From Chloroflexota bacterium (lineage in GTDB: Bacteria > Chloroflexota > Limnocylindria > Limnocylindrales > CSP1-4): a DNA stretch of 9,346 bases. The notes below the pieces were generated by a model. The model saw only the letters and a list, made by a program, of their open reading frames with translations. It searched no databases and was not told where the DNA came from. The stretch lies in the NCBI GenBank assembly GCA_021786915.1, contig JAJYMP010000302.1, positions 1 to 9,346 on the forward strand, written 5' to 3'. The position numbers and the translations under genes were made by a program. Shown here piece by piece: positions 7,967 through 9,346 of this stretch (position 1 is the stretch's first letter; each line of letters opens with the position of its first letter).

Positions 7967-8038
7967 GAAACGATTGCTCCTGGTGTGGTCGCTGTGCGCC
8001 GGGGGCGCGGCGTTCGGCTTGGGTTGGCTGTCCTCGAC

Positions 8039-8599
8039 CTACGCGAGCCCGGCTGGGGACGCAGCCGCCGGCTCGCGCGGGTCTAGGACGATGTGGCGTA
8101 CCGGGACGAGATCCGCCAACGTGAGGGAGTCGAGGGTGCCCGTGATGGCGTCGCGCACCTTGAGCCAGAGCAGGTTCACGGTGCACCGCGAGGTGCGGGC
8201 GCAGGCGGCGTGGTCGGGATCGTCCGACGCGCAGAACATCGGGGCGATCGGCCCCTCGAGCGCGCGCACCACCTCGCCCATCCGGATGTCGGACGGCGCG
8301 GCGGTGAGCTGGTAGCCGCCGCGCGCGCCACGCGTCGCGGTGACCAGGCCGGCGTCCCGGAGGCTCGTCACGAGCTGTTCCAGATAGGCGCGCGGGAGAT
8401 CCTCGTCAGCGGCGATCTCGGCGAGGCTGGCCGGGCCGTCCCCCCAGCGCCGGCCGAGCTGCACCATCAAACGCACGCCGTACTCGCCCTTCGTGGAGAA
8501 GGCGACGGCGCCCGTGCCGTGGTGCTTGGGGCGGGTGGTCAGGGCTCGGTCCTCGGGTCTCGGCGGTGGCTTCGAGCGACCGGACCACGAGGTCGCCAA
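8039..8599 (-). CDS. Rrf2/IscR-family transcriptional regulator, likely Fe-S sensor of the suf operon
   Basis: A DNA-binding repressor-type protein of the Rrf2 family. FSTKGEYGVRLMVQL (34-48) is the classic family opening. A winged helix-turn-helix spans about residues 57-100: SLAEIAADEDLPRAYLEQLV, then LRDAGLVTATRGARGGYQL. Three cysteines, C123, C133 and C139 (spacing C-x9-C-x5-C), sit where IscR-type members ligate an Fe-S cluster; E. coli IscR has C-x5-C-x5-C. The start is uncertain. Family members normally begin a few residues before STKGEYG, but the first usual start in frame is TTG at 8599, giving an atypical 33-residue lead. A CTG at 8542, preceded by GAGGA at 8 nt, would give 167 residues. 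As first gene of the suf cluster it probably senses Fe-S supply and controls sufC-sufS. Confidence 0.9.
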   Translation of the reverse strand: MATSWSGRSKPPPRPEDRALTTRPKHHGTGAVAFSTKGEYGVRLMVQLGRRWGDGPASLAEIAADEDLPRAYLEQLVTSLRDAGLVTATRGARGGYQLTAAPSDIRMGEVVRALEGPIAPMFCASDDPDHAACARTSRCTVNLLWLKVRDAITGTLDSLTLADLVPVRHIVLDPREPAAASPAGLA

Positions 8600-8679
8600 C
8601 CGGCGCCCCGTCGTCTGCGGTCAACGTCGGCCGCCATGCCGCCGTCTGGCGACGCATTGCCCGAAGTCGACCGCCGAAC

Positions 8680-8741
8680 GGTCGGAGTTCCACGGGGGGA
8701 CGCCCGCGGCGAGGAGGCCGCCGCGCCGTGGAATTCCGACC
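8680..8741. repeat. Inverted repeat with 16-bp arms and nested hairpin in the presumed leader
   Basis: The left arm GGTCGGAGTTCCACGG (8680-8695) and right arm CCGTGGAATTCCGACC (8726-8741) are complementary at 15 of 16 positions. The odd pair would be G-U in a + strand RNA and A-C in a - strand RNA. The 30-nt centre holds GCGGC/GCCGC (8706-8710 and 8717-8721) around a 6-nt loop that reads GAGGAG on +, CTCCTC on -. It lies between the candidate promoter and the regulator gene, so it would be in the 5' leader of the suf operon. A DNA operator, a leader hairpin or a remnant of a small repeat are all possible. Confidence 0.75.
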
Positions 8742-8756
8742 ATCCGGGTCGGGATT

Positions 8757-8785
8757 AGTCTAGGACGCTCGCGCGAGGTCGTCAA
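8757..8785 (-). promoter_or_regulatory. Candidate sigma-70-type promoter for the regulator-sufC-sufS operon
   Basis: On the - strand TTGACG (8785-8780, 5 of 6 matches to TTGACA) and TAGACT (8762-8757, 4 of 6 matches to TATAAT) are separated by exactly 17 bp. The spacer contains a perfect 10-bp palindrome CTCGCGCGAG (8768-8777), well placed as an operator for autoregulation. Transcription would start near 8750 and give a leader of about 150 nt. Found by eye; the spacing and AT-rich -10 in a very GC-rich setting support it. Confidence 0.55.
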
Positions 8786-8801
8786 CGTCTGCCGCCGTGG
8801 G

Positions 8802-8815
8802 AACGACGAGTCGTT
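8802..8815. promoter_or_regulatory. Operator-like dyad AACGAC-GA-GTCGTT
   Basis: A perfect dyad of two 6-bp arms around 2 bp lies 16 bp upstream of the -35 element of the candidate suf promoter, in the divergent intergenic region. Its size suits a dimeric regulator. Which protein binds it, if any, cannot be told. Confidence 0.4.
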
Positions 8816-8871
8816 GGGATGGCGTGGAAATTGCCGATCCAGTAGCAGGACTCGGGAAGCGGCCACCCCAA

Positions 8872-8901
8872 GCCAGCGGGTCGAACGGCCCTACCGCTGG
8901 C
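8872..8901. promoter_or_regulatory. 8-bp inverted repeat upstream of the secreted-protein gene
   Basis: GCCAGCGG (8872-8879) and CCGCTGGC (8894-8901) are perfectly complementary around a 14-nt loop, and 71 bp upstream of the GTG start at 8972. It could be an operator or a leader hairpin. Apart from this and the other listed dyads I see no recognisable promoter for the + strand gene in 8816-8971. Confidence 0.4.
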
Positions 8902-8971
8902 ACTCACGAGGCGTCGTAGCATGGGGACCGCCCGTGAAGAGTCGCGTGTCTCGCCTGGATAGGGGGGTTCT

Positions 8972-9346
8972 GTGGCCAAGATCCTGCGGAGTTGCCTAGC
9001 CTTCTCTGCGGCCGTCTCGCTCGTCGTCATCCCGGGAACCCCATCGCCCGCCCAGGCGGCCGGGGCCACCCCCCACCTGGGTGCCACCGTCGCTCCCCGC
9101 GTCGTCAACGTCCGGGCGCTGGCACAGGCCCACCCGAGTACCGCCGCCGCGCGTCGTGATCGCCCGGCTCTCCCTCGTCCGGAGTCCGCGAAGGCGCCGT
9201 CCATCGCGGCGCCGCGCCCGACACACGCCTCCGCCGGGACGCATGCCTCCGCCGGCGTCCGGACGCGCACAGCGTCCCAGGCCACAGACTTCAGCAAGGG
9301 GATCTCCTTCGCGGGCCTCACCGCGGGCTCCCCGACCTACACGGAT
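8972..9346 (+). CDS. Secreted protein of unknown function, 3'-truncated
   Basis: The frame is open to the right edge, giving the first 125 residues. The GTG at 8972 follows AGGGGGG (8961-8967), and an in-frame TAG at 8960-8962 rules out any earlier start. The N-terminus is a clear Sec signal peptide: positive MAKILR, hydrophobic core LAFSAAVSLVVI, then a cleavage site after SPAQA or SPAQAA (residue 29 or 30). Residues 31-104 are a low-complexity Ala/Pro/Thr/Arg linker with a THASAG duplication at 84-95. A more ordered stretch starts at about 105 (DFSKGISFAGLTAG), probably the beginning of the mature domain. The product should be exported to the cell surface or outside. The domain lies beyond the window, so no function is assigned. 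It is divergent from the suf operon. Confidence 0.78.
   Translation, partial: MAKILRSCLAFSAAVSLVVIPGTPSPAQAAGATPHLGATVAPRVVNVRALAQAHPSTAAARRDRPALPRPESAKAPSIAAPRPTHASAGTHASAGVRTRTASQATDFSKGISFAGLTAGSPTYTD
9221..9256 (+). repeat. In-frame 18-bp duplication encoding THASAG twice
   Basis: Two adjacent 18-bp units encode THASAG-THASAG in the linker of the secreted protein. The units differ at three positions, two of which are third-codon, and all leave the peptide unchanged. This fits selection on, or recent duplication within, a flexible linker. Confidence 0.7.

Noticed and set aside
5935..8086. Long + strand open frames (5935-7128 and 7046-8086) opposite sufS and sufC
   Set aside because: Antisense to unambiguous sufS and sufC; their translations are Val/Arg/His/Asp-rich without motifs.
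8898..8914. Sigma-54 promoter (TGGCAC) upstream of the secreted-protein gene
   Set aside because: TGGCAC is present at 8898-8903 but the required TTGC-like element at the correct spacing is not (AGGC instead).

Overview
The window is very GC-rich (about 70% by eye), with GTG and TTG starts beside ATG and densely packed genes. It looks like a chromosomal segment from a high-GC bacterium. Chloroflexota or an actinobacterial-type lineage would fit, but nothing here fixes the phylum. No rRNA, tRNA, transposase, phage gene or CRISPR array was seen.

Left block (1-3692, + strand): the 3' part of an ABC importer permease, its ATPase (1-nt overlap), an FAD-dependent oxidoreductase and a small membrane-anchored protein. 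The order suggests import of a small organic solute followed by its oxidation, but the substrate cannot be read from the sequence.

Middle block (3693-5811): a second FAD-dependent oxidoreductase of the same family on the - strand, bracketed by two direct copies of an intergenic element. Each copy has a 176-bp core (173/176 identical, no gaps, all three differences transitions) joined to a G-rich tandem array of 20/22-bp units. Both copies lie just downstream of the stop codon of a - strand gene, in the same orientation. This composite repeat is the most unusual feature of the window.

Right block (5812-8599, - strand): an Fe-S cluster assembly operon read right to left, with an Rrf2-family regulator carrying three cysteines, then sufC, then sufS. 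The scaffold genes sufB and sufD are not between sufC and sufS, and no sufU follows sufS; repeat copy B occupies that place.

Far right (8600-9346): a 372-bp divergent intergenic region with a good candidate promoter for the regulator-suf operon (TTGACG, 17 bp, TAGACT), a palindrome inside its spacer, and several dyads including 16-bp arms in the presumed leader. Beyond it starts a + strand gene for a secreted protein, cut off by the window edge.
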